In this document: positions 44,334 through 56,307 of the stretch, piece by piece
Layout: every line of letters begins with the position of its first letter
How positions within the stretch are numbered: position 1 is the first letter of the stretch
Source of the DNA: Hygrophila difformis
Lineage: Eukaryota; Streptophyta; Magnoliopsida; Lamiales; Acanthaceae
DNA length: 64,000 nucleotides
Assembly: GCA_030278955.1 (NCBI GenBank)
Contig: JAOANR010000003.1
Coordinates: 48,075,175 to 48,139,174, forward strand
Reading direction: 5' to 3'
Position numbers and translations under genes: made by a program
The notes under the pieces: generated by a model
The model's database searches: none
What the model was told of the DNA's origin: nothing
The model's input: the letters and a program-made list of their open reading frames with translations, nothing else

Positions 44334-47300
44334 CGGATTTGATCACCCAGGCCGGGATGCCACCGCCACACCTCCCAAGCAAGACACGACTTCATTCGAG
44401 CTCACTTGAGAGATGCAAGGCTAATGGTATAAAATAATACTTCCTCCATTTTTTAAAGATAGCTACGGACCCACTCAACACGCAGTTCAATGCACATTTT
44501 AAACCATTAATAATTTAAATTCGGTACATGTAAAAATTCTAAAAGTTCGATATTTAAAATCTACAAGACGAGACGAATCTAACAAGATCACACTTGGCCA
44601 TATTTTAATTTGTATAACCATGAGAAAACTTTAAGTCAAAGTATATAAGTGAATAGTATCCATTAGTCAACAGTAGCTAACAAAAAAAATGGAGGGAGTA
44701 TAAAACAACCAAGTCCGGAAGTACTTATATTTTAAAAATAATAATCATCCATATACGCAGCGGAAATATAAGTCTATGTAGTGGAAATAAAATATAGGGC
44801 CGACATGGCCAAAGCACGGGTTAACAGGCCCGTATGCAGTATCATGCAAGAAATAATAAAATGTCCAAAATAAATCCCCCCGGATATATGCTCATGCTTC
44901 ATACTCTGTCATAGAAAAACATAAACAACATTTATCAATATTAAGGAATACTGAGTAAGACAATTCCTAGCATAGCAATAAAGGTGTTTTTAATTTTAAA
45001 AATTCATTTTAAGCAAGCATGTTGGACAATGATAAAATCCATAAGTTCTCATATGCCATTTAATTTAAAAATGATAATTTAAGGCATAGGCATAAATTTA
45101 AAGACATAATTTAAAATGCACAATTAACGACATACATAAAAATTCAAGTCTTTTAAATTTTCTCCTGTTAACTAAAAAGAGGACGCCACAATCATATATC
45201 TCAAGTATCTCGATTCTCATGTATCAAGTTTCAGAATTGCCGAAGCAATCCGAGTATCAAGTTTCAGAATTGCGGAAGCAATCCGAGTATCGTGTCATAC
45301 ACAGTACCACTCCGGAGCCTCGAGTAACCCATACGAATACACCCGAGAGTGTAGACTAATTTCACAATGGCCATTTTGGCACAATTTCATAATATATCAC
45401 ATTTCGTCCACTCGGGCATGAATTTCAAGATAGAGGGGCACCCTGCAGAGCACTCACCCTCTACTTACATGGAGATCTAGCTCAGCCTAGATTAACGGGG
45501 TTTAAAAATAATGTTTTTATTGTTTAGACTCATCTCACAAATCATGTGTTTCTCAAAAATCGATTTTTCGACATTTCAACCCAAGCCATTGCCACAGTTT
45601 ACGCCATCTCAGTTTAAAAATGCGTCTCAAAGGCAATCAACTTGAAATTTTCACAGTAGCTCAAAAACACGCTAACAAACAACTTTCGTGTTTTTAAGTT
45701 TTTCGAAATTATGTGAGGAAACGAGTGAAATTTTACAATCTTTGTAAAGTACAAAATCTGTCAACTTTGTCTACACAACGCACTGATTTTCAAAAGAGTT
45801 TTTGACATAGCAAATGACCTCCAAAATTTATGAAACTTTACAAGAACTTAAAAGATACCAAAATAAATAAGTTTTATTAGAGACAAATTATGCTAATTCA
45901 TTACGGATCAAGTCAAAATTATTCATTAAGTTCGGATTTAAAATCTGTCGACTTTTTCTTCTCGGACACAGTGTATTCAAAATAGGATTTGACTATCCAA
46001 ACGTATATGAAATTGCACGAAATTTTACAGGCATATTTTTAAGACATTTATCTAAAACTTTTATGTGTCCACCGAAGATTATTTTGACCACAAGTGATAG
46101 AAAAATGCACATAAAGTTCAACCACATACTCTGTCTCAGTTTTCGAAAAGTTCATGCACAACAGAATATGTTCGACGCAATTTGGGATATTAAATCTTAA
46201 TGAAAATACATGAAATTTTAACACAAGCTAGAATAAGATGTTAGGGACAAATCTCTAGTTTGGAGTTTTTCGTTTCGGATTCGTGAAATAGGATTTTTCG
46301 GCCAATCTGAGAAAATGCGTAAAGATTGAATCTTTTATGTCCGATTTCAGTGTTTGGATTAAAACTAATGTTTCTAACGGTTCAAAAACACCAATATTGA
46401 TATGTAAGACATTATCTTACTTGAATTTCATCCTAGACTGTCTCGGGGTCGTCCGCGCTCTAAGATTTGACATGACCGGATCTCCTCAACGCGAAGCTTC
46501 CAACTTTGGCCACAGATTCGAATCGAAAGAAGAAATCTAATGTTAGTTCGAGTTTTTGGGTTTGAAAAGCTAAACGAAAACCTATGCACGACTTACCACA
46601 ATCTGGAACACTAAAGATCTTGTTCTCCACCCTTCCTCCGTCGATTTTCTTCGCCGGAAAGTGATCGGAAAGCTCAAACTTGGTGATTTCGGGTTTTGGA
46701 AGAAGTTTGGAGTGTTTGGAGAGACAATGGGGCTGCTAGGGTTTTGGAGCTTGAAAATAATGAGCCTCCAGCCTCTAAACTCGTCCATATAACCTTCCCA
46801 TTGCCTAAGATCAAGTTACCAAAGCCGGGGTCGAAAATAAGGTAAGAAATCGTCGAAAAGAGAAAGTTGATCGCACACTGTCGTGCGGCGCGGTCCCGGT
46901 GCGGGATCCTTCCAGACCGCGCGGCCACCGCGCGGCTCTCGGTAGGGCTGCACCGTGGGCCGGGTCGTGCGATCCGTCGTGCCTTTCCTCCTCTCGTTCG
47001 GGTTTCTATCCTCCTACATTTTCAGGCTCAGTTTTCCGGGTCATTCTCGGATTCCGATTTCTATCCTCAATTTTATTCAGTCTTTAATTGATTTCGTATT
47101 CGAAATCTTGAATCCATTGAATTTAATTTCATCGGTGTCGAATTCGTCGTCTTTCGATTCTCGTGCAACGATTTGTTTATTTAAATAATTTTCGACTTCA
47201 CGGTTCTTGGAATTAAAATTCCCTTGCTTTTCGAATTTAATTCCATTTCCTATTATTAAAAGTCTCAGGTATTACAGTCTACCCCCCTTAAGAATCAACT

Positions 47301-47534
47301 TCATCCTCGAAGTTGCGCGACGTACTGTTTGGTTGTTTGATTGTTTGGTTGTTTGATTATGTATAATTATTTGTTTGTTAATGATTATTTGATGATTGTT
47401 TGTTGATTATTTGACTGAACCCAGAATTGAAATTTCCAAGTTGCCTACGTACCCTGTGAAGGGATCAAGTCATTACGTAGTTCAAAACAATTCGAATTTG
47501 TTTATTTGGGATACAAAATATTCGGGTTGTTACA
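44334..47534 (-). mobile_element. Solo LTR (3.2 kb) related to the gag-only element
   Basis: Starts TGTAACACCCCGG, ends GGTTGTTACA, so the last seven bases invert the first seven. An exact TSD TTTGC lies at 44329-44333 and 47535-47539. It aligns with the LTRs of the gag-only element over most of its length, but continues 256 bases past the point (47278, GGTATTACA) where those LTRs end. A Stowaway MITE is inserted at 44440-44698. No gag or other internal sequence is present. Confidence 0.85.
44440..44698. mobile_element. Stowaway-type MITE inside the solo LTR
   Basis: 259 bp; left end CTTCCTCCATTTTTTA, right end AAAAAAAATGGAGGGAG, TA on both sides (44438-44439, 44699-44700). Non-coding. Confidence 0.8.
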
Positions 47535-47639
47535 TTTGCTTTTTCTTGTGAGTGCCTTGTGTTGATCTAAATTTCCTTATCCTCCATTAATCTTGTCAAT
47601 CTTCTTCCTTATCCATTATTTCTTATTTTTCAAGATAGT

Positions 47640-48120
47640 GTTCAATAGATCCATGGCACCACTTTATTAAAATTCGTGAACCACACAATATATGGGACGG
47701 TCATCATATAATTTCAAATCTATTACCACGATTTTCGTTGGGACATTACATATGTGATCAAATTTTGTTACAGTGTTTTGGCACGGATTATAGAGTACCA
47801 CATTTTCATTAGGAGATTAGCACACTTCTTCGATTATGGTACTACAGTCAACCTCGTTTTCGTATCACATCTCTAATTATGGTTTTATCACACTTTTATA
47901 TTAATGGTCATCACGTTTGTACTTTGGTCCATTACCACTTGTTTTATTGCCCCAATCCCCATAAATTAATGTCATTTCAATCCCAACAAAATTGGTTACT
48001 ACACTTCTTTGGTTATAGTTACCACAGTCAACCTCATTCATTTACAAGTTTCTACGTATAGGTTTACCACACTTTCATATTAAAGGTTATCAGGTTTCCG
48101 TTTGGTTTGTTACCAATTGT
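47640..48120. repeat. TTACCAC-rich sequence, third segment
   Basis: ATTACCAC, GTTACCACA, TTACTACAC and TTTATCACAC variants recur every 25-50 bases. A pair of related stretches near 47860-47960 and 48000-48120 (CACACTTTTATATTAATGGT / CACACTTTCATATTAAAGGT) shows an internal duplication of about 180 bases. Confidence 0.6.
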
Positions 48121-48695
48121 TTTATTGCCTCAATCCAAATGCTCTGGTGGCCATTCTTAAGCTCTGGTTTTATATTGAATAATAGTAACTTCTAGAAACA
48201 ACAGTTATATATACTATTTCTTTATTTATTTAAGTAATAAACAATACAATATTTCAATTAGTCATCGAAATAAAATTTCACTCAACCATAAAATAACTAT
48301 AGTAAATTTGAAGTCTTTAACCAAAAATTTCAATTTAAATGTATAAATTCCACAGCATAATAATTCACAAATAACCAAAATTATATAATTAAATATTCTT
48401 ACAATTTATAAATTTTAATTAATAATCAGAAATACAATTTAAGGTTGTTTTTATTCATTGGATAACCTAGGAAATGGGTGATGAGCTCATGCCACAAAAA
48501 TTACAGAGAGATAGTCCTCGCTCCTCATCCCCATCACAAATACAATTGCAATTTTTTTTAATAATAGTGTTAAAAATATCTAATAGGTGAAAATGTAAAT
48601 ATTATAATAATAACACATCACAAGTTGGAAGTTACAAATTACAAACCTATAAGTATGAATTTTAAACTTGAACATCCAGACTTACCAAATATATT
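48121..48695. other. AT-rich, no gene recognised
   Basis: Poly-A/T runs and no open frame of note up to the LTR start at 48696. Confidence 0.5.
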
Positions 48696-49540
48696 TGATA
48701 ATGGCCAAAATTGTCCATTATTTACAATCTATTTCCGTGTCTAAAACGGGCATTTGATCGCATTCCGATCTTATAGGAAATAGAAATGCAGTTGAATTGA
48801 ACATATATATGCATATTTGTAAAAATAATAAGCTGATAATAAAAAAAAAGAATATGCAATTTTTATTGTATTTGTGTTAGAAAAATCCAAAAACATGAGA
48901 AAAAGAAAAGAAAAGAAAAAGGAAACAAAAAAGATGGGAAAAGAGAATGAAAAGCCCACAAATTGTAAAACATGGCCCAATTTGGCCCAACCCGTTGCAA
49001 GGCATAGTCTTGCGACGTGGAGTCTTACGACGTGGGTGTGCATGGGGACGAGCAAAAAATTTGAAGTCTGGAAATTCACGTCGCAAACTAAGCTTTGCGA
49101 CGTGAAGGTGTTTCACGAAGAGATGCATGAGTCTTACGATGTGAAGAAAGAGTTCTAGAAGCAGATCCCGTCGCAAGGCATAGTCTTGCGACGCGAACCA
49201 GAGTTTCACGACGGATATTTGACCTTTACGACGGGCGTGAAGGCTTACGACGAGCAGGAGTGTCAGCGATGTGTGTGAGCCTTGCGACGGATGTGGACAC
49301 TTCACGACGGGAATTCAAAATTTAAACCTAATGGGCCCATGGGCTTAGGGTTTCACGCCTATATATATGGGATGATCCCAAGGTGCTGAGGGAGAGCATT
49401 TCCACATTGAAGACAGCTTAGAGTGTTCTTGAGCTAGGTGGTGTAGTTGGTTTTTTTTTTTTAATTTAATTTTCTGCATAGTAGTTAGTTATTAATTAGT
49501 TTAGATTAGTTTTTTTTTAGTTTTATTCAGTTTAGATAGC
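48696..49540 (+). repeat. Athila-like LTR fragment interrupted by another copy
   Basis: Starts TGATAATGGCCAAAATTG and follows the LTR at 49541 through the TATA region (CCTATATATATGG, 49359-49370) to GTTTAGATAGC, where the next LTR begins. Its palindromes use a third word, GTCGCAAG...CTTGCGAC (49168-49191), with CTTACGACG and TTCACGACG half-sites. Confidence 0.8.
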
Positions 49541-49824
49541 TGATAATGGCCAGAAATGTCCATTATTTTCAATTCATTTCCGTGTCTGAAACGGGCATTT
49601 GAACGCATTTCGGTCTTACAATAAGTAAGAAAGAGTTGAATTGGACTGATTTATGCATAATTGTAAAAATAATAAGCTGGCATGAAAAATGCATAAATAT
49701 ATAATTTTATTACACATTTATGTTAGAAAAATCCAAAAAATATGAGAAAAAGAAAAGAAAAGGAAAAGGAATGAAAAGATGGAAAAAGAAAATGAAATTC
49801 CACAAAAACCATGTATTTTTGCAC

Positions 49825-50190
49825 AGGTATGACGCCAAGCCTTGTATGACGTTAATGTTCCGCGTCACCACTGGAGGTTTGCGTCATGAGCTAGGGAAAA
49901 CAAAGGACTCGAGACTGAAACCACAATGACGCCAATCAAGGCATGACGCCGAAGGATTGCGTCATGGGTAGGGTTCCGCGTCATGGAGGCCAAAACAAGA
50001 GGCATGACGCCGAACAAGGTTTGACGCCAAGTAAGCTTCCACGTCATAGGTTGCCCAAGCAAGAGCAACATGTGTTTTCGGTCTGCGAACCTATGACGCC
50101 AAGCATGTTCCGCGTCATCACTAGGAGTTCCGCGTCATGCGAGGGTTTGATGCCAAGCAGTGTTCCACGACATGCATGAAAGTTTTACGT
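49825..50190. repeat. TGACGCCAA palindromes in the U3 region
   Basis: At least a dozen ATGACGCCAA, GGCGTCAT and TTCCGCGTCAT words in both orientations precede the TATA box at 50221. TGACG is also a bZIP core. Confidence 0.75.
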
Positions 50191-50863
50191 CATTGAGGCC
50201 CATGGGCCTAGGGTTTCGTGCCTATAAATAGGGCACGATTCCAAGGTGTTCAGGGTGAGAGAATTTTTCGCATTTGAAGACACATTTCGGAGCAGATTCA
50301 CGTAGGTAGCTTAGTTTGGTTTATTTTCTATATTATTTAATTTCTGTCCATAGTTTAGTTTTGTTCTTGTTTTATTTTTATTTGATGTTAGTTTAGAATT
50401 AGTGTTTAGATAGCCAGTTTTTACATTTCCTCCTGTTTTAAACTTTTGTTCCGTTTGGTTTTGTGGTTTGATACACCCATTAATGGTGTTATCAAACCCA
50501 TTTATAAGAAAAATGGGATTCAATCTTTTCTAATATCCCACAAAATATGAAATGGATACTCTAATCCATGGATTTAATTGCTTTCTTTTCTCTTTGACCA
50601 TTTGTTCTTTATTTGGTTTTATTTCGTTAATTACTCCATGTAGGGTGTATTAAATGTGAGCATGTTGTTAGAAGCATTATTGTGGGTTGTGGGTGTGATT
50701 ATTTTTGCTTACTGGATGGCTTAATTCTTCCTTATTATTTTTTATAGCTTAGATTAATTTCTGTCTTGTTATTCCTTAGCATAATCGGACCCTTAAGCCT
50801 AAATAATGTTATAATGGCATATTCTGCATTGTTTCACCATCACGATGCATTCTGGAATAGACT

Positions 50864-51420
50864 ATGACGCCAACCGCCCTATGACGCCAACCATGTTGGG
50901 GTCATAGGGAAGGTTTGGCGTCATAAGCGTTTCTGGCCATAAACATTTTTGCATGCTGAAAGTGCTATGACGCCAACCACCCTATGACGCCAACCACGTT
51001 GAGGTCATAGGGCAGGTTTGGCGTCATAAGTGCTTTTCGGCCAAAAAATTGTTCCACGTCGTGCATGTGCACGTCATGGCCCCACGGGTCATGACGTAGT
51101 CATGACGTAATTCCCATGACTCATGACGAGGAACCCCAAAAGTTTGCATGTTACTTTTTATGTTCCTTATGACGCAAAACTCATGACATGATCCTAGGAT
51201 CACGTTATAATTTCATGTTTCACGTCATAGCCACCCCCATTTTCAAAGGCAAATTTCTAAGTCATGCAATGACGCCAACCCCTGTAATGACGCCAACCTT
51301 TGGCGTCATACTCTAAGGTTCCGCGTCATTAGTGACCCTCACCTCGATTCTAACCTGTTTGACGCCAAACCGATGACGTGATCCTGGGATCATGGCATAA
51401 GGTTGGTTGGCGTCATACTA
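50864..51420. repeat. TGACGCCAA palindrome array downstream of the LTR promoter
   Basis: Nested palindromes built from TATGACGCCAACC and GGTTTGGCGTCATA. Two near-identical units start at 50864 and 50967 (103 bases apart), followed by degraded units to 51420. It occupies the same place in the LTR as the 95-bp array of the solo LTR at 40425. Confidence 0.8.
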
Positions 51421-54029
51421 AACCAATTTTCATCCAAAATTCATTTTATTATCTCTAACCCACCACTATGTTGCATCTCCCACATTTTAACCCCACGGGT
51501 TAAGATGTAATATCCAGTACGCAACATAACGCGTTATGCTGCCAAAAATTTCATTCTCCATTTCCACACTTAATTAATTGAACCCTTGCATCAATAATTA
51601 AAGATCAAAGTTAGCAATAATTAAGATCAATGGTTAATTGGTGTAAGGAATTTTGTTCAATCATCACTAAAAGATTATTTTACAAGAGAGAATTCATTTA
51701 ATCTAAAGACATAATCTGGACTGTAATTAATTATGGAATGAAAGATTATTTATGTTAATGAATAATTATGAGTCCAAATCCATAATCCTTGCATGAGAAA
51801 CCAAAGTCTCTCATGCAAGATGATTTTTGTTATTCTCTTTTATTTTATTTTTACTTTATTTTGGTCTTTGTCTGTATTGTGTGAAATGAACAGTGAAATA
51901 TACAGAATAATGTTGGCAAACGGTCCCTTCACGGGGAAATGAAGTAGCCCGTAGTATGTGTATTAATTACTGTTTGTTATTTTGCATGATCTTAACAGTG
52001 ATTGATGAGGTTAGACGAACGGTCCTTTCACCAGGAAATGAAGTAGCCACTTAGTCAGCTCCTGTCCGGATACAGTTTCATTTTCTTATTTTATTTTCAA
52101 ATCCAAATCTCAAGCTGTGCCAACACTAGATGACATAGGTCCATGTCATCTAGTAATTAAGACAGTGAAGAGAGCATGTAGGTTTTCATCCCATTTCACA
52201 GACAGTAATGGTCTGAATAACAGCGACCACTGTCATTCTAGATCAAGTTGCTGTCTAAATTCACCTCATCTGAATGATAAAGTACTGGACCACTGATGAC
52301 TTCAGTCTATTTCCCCTTAATCATTCTGCCATCTTTTAGTCTCTGACTAATTCCTTCTGTGTTCCGAATTCTGTCTAGTCCCGCCTTATATTTTGGGGCA
52401 ATTAATTTTACACTCTTCATATAACTTTATGCATGATATTATTATGTAAATAATGTGGTCTGACTATTTTGGGATCCTTCCCTTAGACATAAAAGTCATG
52501 ATTTCAATCAGATATCTCATAATAAACTTCCAACAAAAAGTCTTTATAAAATCCAGTTCTGAGTAAGGAATAAATTCTACAGTTATGACTAATTCACATT
52601 CAACTGGGGATTGATTTTGGGAAATTAGAAGCAGAGTTAGTGAGTAGGTCTATTTAGGCTGAAAGGATCTGTGTTTTAGTTGAGAGTCTAGTACCTGTTT
52701 AAGGAATGATTTTCAAAGATTTATTATTTTCCAAAATTGTTGTATGTTGGAAATCTTATATTAAATATTTCACTGAATCAGAGTCCACTTGGATTCAGAC
52801 AAGGTGTAATAGATAATACTAGAGGAACAATATATAGGCCTTGGTTATTTTTTTAAATAGGATTGAGTATTCTTTCAACTGCTATTCTCTTCTACCAAAG
52901 CCTAATTTTGAGTCGTGAGTGAGTGCATCCGGAACAAACTAATCTAACCACCCGGGAGTAGGTAAACACTGCGAGCAATTTACTGATGTCCAGGAATTCT
53001 TGATCTGCGTCCGGTCATCAAGACTGGGGGCTCTCATTTACTACCAGTATGATGCTTTTAAAACCTCCGAGTGATAGGATTTTATATGCTTTCTTTACCG
53101 CTTTCTCTTAACTGCTTTTATAGAGGTCACTCGGATGTATTGAGAGAACTTCTAGCTGCTACTAGGAATGGGAGTTATGGAGTAGTTCAGGGCTTAATTT
53201 TAGTCTTTGGAAGTGACATGGGGGAATGATAGCAGTACTTGGCATTTCAACTAATGCTTTGTCAGGTGTTGCTCATCCACCACAGATAAATGACATACCC
53301 CGGCAGGGACAGTTAGTATCTGTGGTATCTTAGAAAGTGTTGTCTTAAAGTGCATGTAAATCCTTGCTGTGAGTACCTGTCTGTTAAAGGGAAAATAGCA
53401 TAGGAAGCATGAGGATTAGCTAACTGAAGGAATTATCCCAAACAAAGAACTGTGTAACAAAATGGAGGTTTAATTATTGTTTTATCTAAATCTTGTAAAA
53501 TCTTTATTCTTTTCTCCCTGTCCCTTCTGTCCACTTTGAGATCAGCTTCATAGTTAGCATAGTATAAATTTACAGCTTCATTAGAATAATCCTTACTGCT
53601 TCCATAGGAAAATTTTATCTGCTTTCTAGACCTAATTTTTATCGCTTTTTAGCTTAGGTCTATCTGCTTTGTAGAATAGTTTCCCTGCTTTCATAGTGTA
53701 GCTCATATTCTGTCAAGTAGATGTTAGAAAAAAAAAATCCACTTTGAATTGAGTAACCGAGTTGAAAATCTTATGAAATGGTGTGGGACCTGCTTCCATC
53801 ACACATCCTCCAGTGAACTATCCGGACTTCCTATAAATATTTCAATTTTTGACACCGTGCGCTTTCGGGCCACAGTTTCTTAACACGAGTAATAAAAACG
53901 TGACAACCTATAAATTATCCCTAATCCCAACTCCATCATCATAAATTGGTTTCTTAAATAAAACCTAAACTGGGATTCTTCATTAATCTATTTTCGAAAA
54001 TACTCGTGTAGGAAAATGTCAAAAGTTCA

Positions 54030-54047
54030 TGGAGCCGTTGCCAGGGA
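54030..54047 (+). other. tRNA-Asp-type primer-binding site
   Basis: TGGAGCCGTTGCCAGGGA directly after the LTR end differs at two positions from the complement of the 3' end of plant tRNA-Asp, the primer known for Athila elements. Confidence 0.75.
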
Positions 54048-54151
54048 GGATGCAGCGCTGTTTTATAAGAGAATTAAACTCCTAATTTACTCATAGCTAG
54101 TGTACATATTTTATTCAAAACAAAAATACATTATTCTCAAAAATCAATTAA

Positions 54152-54240
54152 ACATTTAGAGTATTAAAACTCTAAATGTGAGGATGTTGATTTGAGAGAA
54201 ATAATTTCTCTATACCAATTCTACCCTGGGGATATTGCAG
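54152..54240 (+). promoter_or_regulatory. Hairpin module 1, before gag
   Basis: ACATTTAGAGT (54152-54162) and ACTCTAAATGT (54169-54179) form an 11-bp perfect stem with a 6-base loop. GTGAGGATGTTGATTT follows, and an AG acceptor-like site (TATTGCAG) at 54233-54240. GTGAGG...GCAG would be a 63-base intron. Its function is unknown. Confidence 0.6.
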
Positions 54241-54432
54241 GTGCTGTCCTTATTGAACGAAGCTCTACATGCAACGAAGAAATGAAACACCACCTGAACA
54301 TCCACTCAACCTCGAGATAGAAAGGGAAGCAAGACGAATCAGAGCCCTCACTAAGAAGAGGAAAGAGTAGGAAATAAAGGAACGTGCAAACAGTCACTAC
54401 CTTCTTCCAGTACAAGCAACGGAGTTTCTGAC

Positions 54433-55916
54433 ATGGCACAGTTACCAGGCAATCCACCCATTATCCCTGTCATCATTGACAACAACCCACCACCACTACA
54501 TGAAAACCGAGACGAAGATGACGACGATATAGATGACCCTCCATTGAATGAAATTCAAGGAGAGGGGAATCTCCCTAACGTTGGTAATCAAAATCTCAAC
54601 CCACCACCTCCCTCAAACCAGTTTGATTACCCACTCAACGAGAATAATCCAAACAATCAAAATTTCCAGAATCCTCAGTTCCAAAACCCTCAATACAATC
54701 AGCATCAGAATCCGCCCAACCCAAATGATTTCAATGACCCAAGAAACTACATCCAAACCAAAACTTTTACCCACAGCATTATCAAGGAGGGCCGGGGAAT
54801 AATCAACAGGCGGCTGCTGTTGACTACATGCAGCCCATTCTGGAGCCATATTTGAACATTCCTGGGCAAGCACCATTCCTGGCCAGGAACTTTGAGCTAA
54901 AGCCGGCATTCATCAACCTTGTTCAGAGCAATCAGTTTGCAGGGGCGAATCATGAAGACCCACCTGACCATTTGCAAACATTCCTGGAATTGTGTGACAC
55001 CATTAAGAATCATAATGTATCTCCTAACACTATTCATTTGAGATTGTTTCCATTTTCCTTATCTAGTGGAGCACGAATGTGGTACAAGTCGCTGCCAGTC
55101 AATCAGAAATCCACATGGGAAGAAGTGATAAGAAACTTCCTGGCAAAGTACTTTCCGGAATCCAAGGTGGATGAATGCCGAACTAAAATTGCGGAGTTCA
55201 AAATGAAACCAGAAGAATCCTTGTACGATGCCAAGGAGCGATTCTTTAATCTGCTCAGGAAATGCCCCCAACATGGTTTCAAAGACTGGGAACAATTGTG
55301 GAAATTTTACAGCGGTTTGACCCCATCCTGGAGATACATGCTTGACGCTGCCGGTGGACAACATCTTTTGCACATGCCCATGGATCAGGCCTGGGCCAAA
55401 ATTGAAACATTGACTGTGAATAGATCTGTTTTAACTGATGATATTGATCCCCCTCCCCCTCATGGTTTATGTGCTGTAGGTACAGTAGGCAAATCTGAAT
55501 TGGATATACTGAAGGATCAGGTGGCTGTGTTATCCCTGAATCAAGAATCTGGGAGTTCTACTCAAGTCCAGAATGCTGAAGCTGTTTGTGGGTTATGCCA
55601 AGGCCCACATTCCACAGATGCTTGTCAACAGGTGATGAACGAAAGCTGTAACTATGCGGGTGGATTCCAAAACCGACACCCCAATCTCTCATACTCCAAC
55701 AACAATGCTTTGAATTCACACCTATTGACCCAGCCCCAGCAGTTTAACCAACCAAGGCCTCAGCATTTCAACCCAAATTTTCAACCCCAGATTCTAGCCA
55801 GCCCAGCTCAAAACCAAAATTTCCAAAATTTCCAACAACCCCAGAATCAGTTTGTTCCAAACCAAAATCAAGCCCAGAACCAGTGGAACCCACCTCCATA
55901 TAAGCCCTCCATCTAG
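54433..55916 (+). pseudogene. Gag of the Athila-like element, one frameshift
   Basis: The start is MAQLPGNPPIIPVIIDNNPP. The first 110 residues are acidic and Asn/Pro/Gln-rich. After a frame change near 54765 the frame continues with QPILEPYLNIPGQAPFLA and NHEDPPDHLQTFLELCDTIK. FPFSLSSGARMWYKSLP and FLAKYFPESKV follow; these form the Athila gag fold. A Cys-containing patch (CGLCQGPHSTDACQQ) replaces a standard knuckle. The tail is a long Asn/Gln/Phe/Pro repeat region ending in PPPYKPSI and a stop at 55914. Confidence 0.85.
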
Positions 55917-56283
55917 ACTTGAGAACATAATGACTGAATTCATCTCTAGCCAGAAAGAGATAAACACACAGATGCAGGCTTCTATCAGAAATGTGGAGAC
56001 TCAGGTGACACAAATGGCAAAGGAACTCCAGAAGAGAGATCAAGGGACTTTACCGAGTAGCTTGAAGAAGAACCCATACTGCAAGGCTATCACGTTGAAA
56101 TCAGGCAAGGTTCTGGCAGGGCCACAGATTAAAGAAGTGCAAGGGAAAGGGTCTGAGAAAGAAAGTGTTGAGGAGAATCAGGGAACAGAGGAAGAAGGAG
56201 AAAAAGAAAAAGGAACTGAGACAGCAGACCTCACTGGAAAAACTGGTAAAGGTGAAGGTACAATTTCTAACCTTTCTCCATAA
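55852..56283 (+). pseudogene. Gag-protease linker of the Athila-like element
   Basis: From about residue 27 the frame reads NIMTEFISSQKEINTQMQAS with NVETQVTQMAKELQKRDQG, a coiled coil usual at the end of Athila gag. It continues as LPSSLKKNPYCKAITLKSGK and a Lys/Glu-rich linker, and ends with a stop at 56281. It overlaps the end of the gag frame, so another frame change lies near 55910. Confidence 0.75.
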
Positions 56284-56307
56284 AAATCTGTTGATAATAA
56301 GAAGTTC

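Larger units (their letters stand above)
49541..54029 (+). repeat. 5' LTR (4.49 kb) of the Athila-like element
   Basis: TGATAATGG...AAAGTTCA, directly followed by the primer site. It holds two palindrome clusters, a TATA box (CCTATAAATAGGG at 50221) and, near its 3' end, the inverted pair ACACGAGTA (53884-53892) and TACTCGTGT (54001-54009). Confidence 0.85.
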
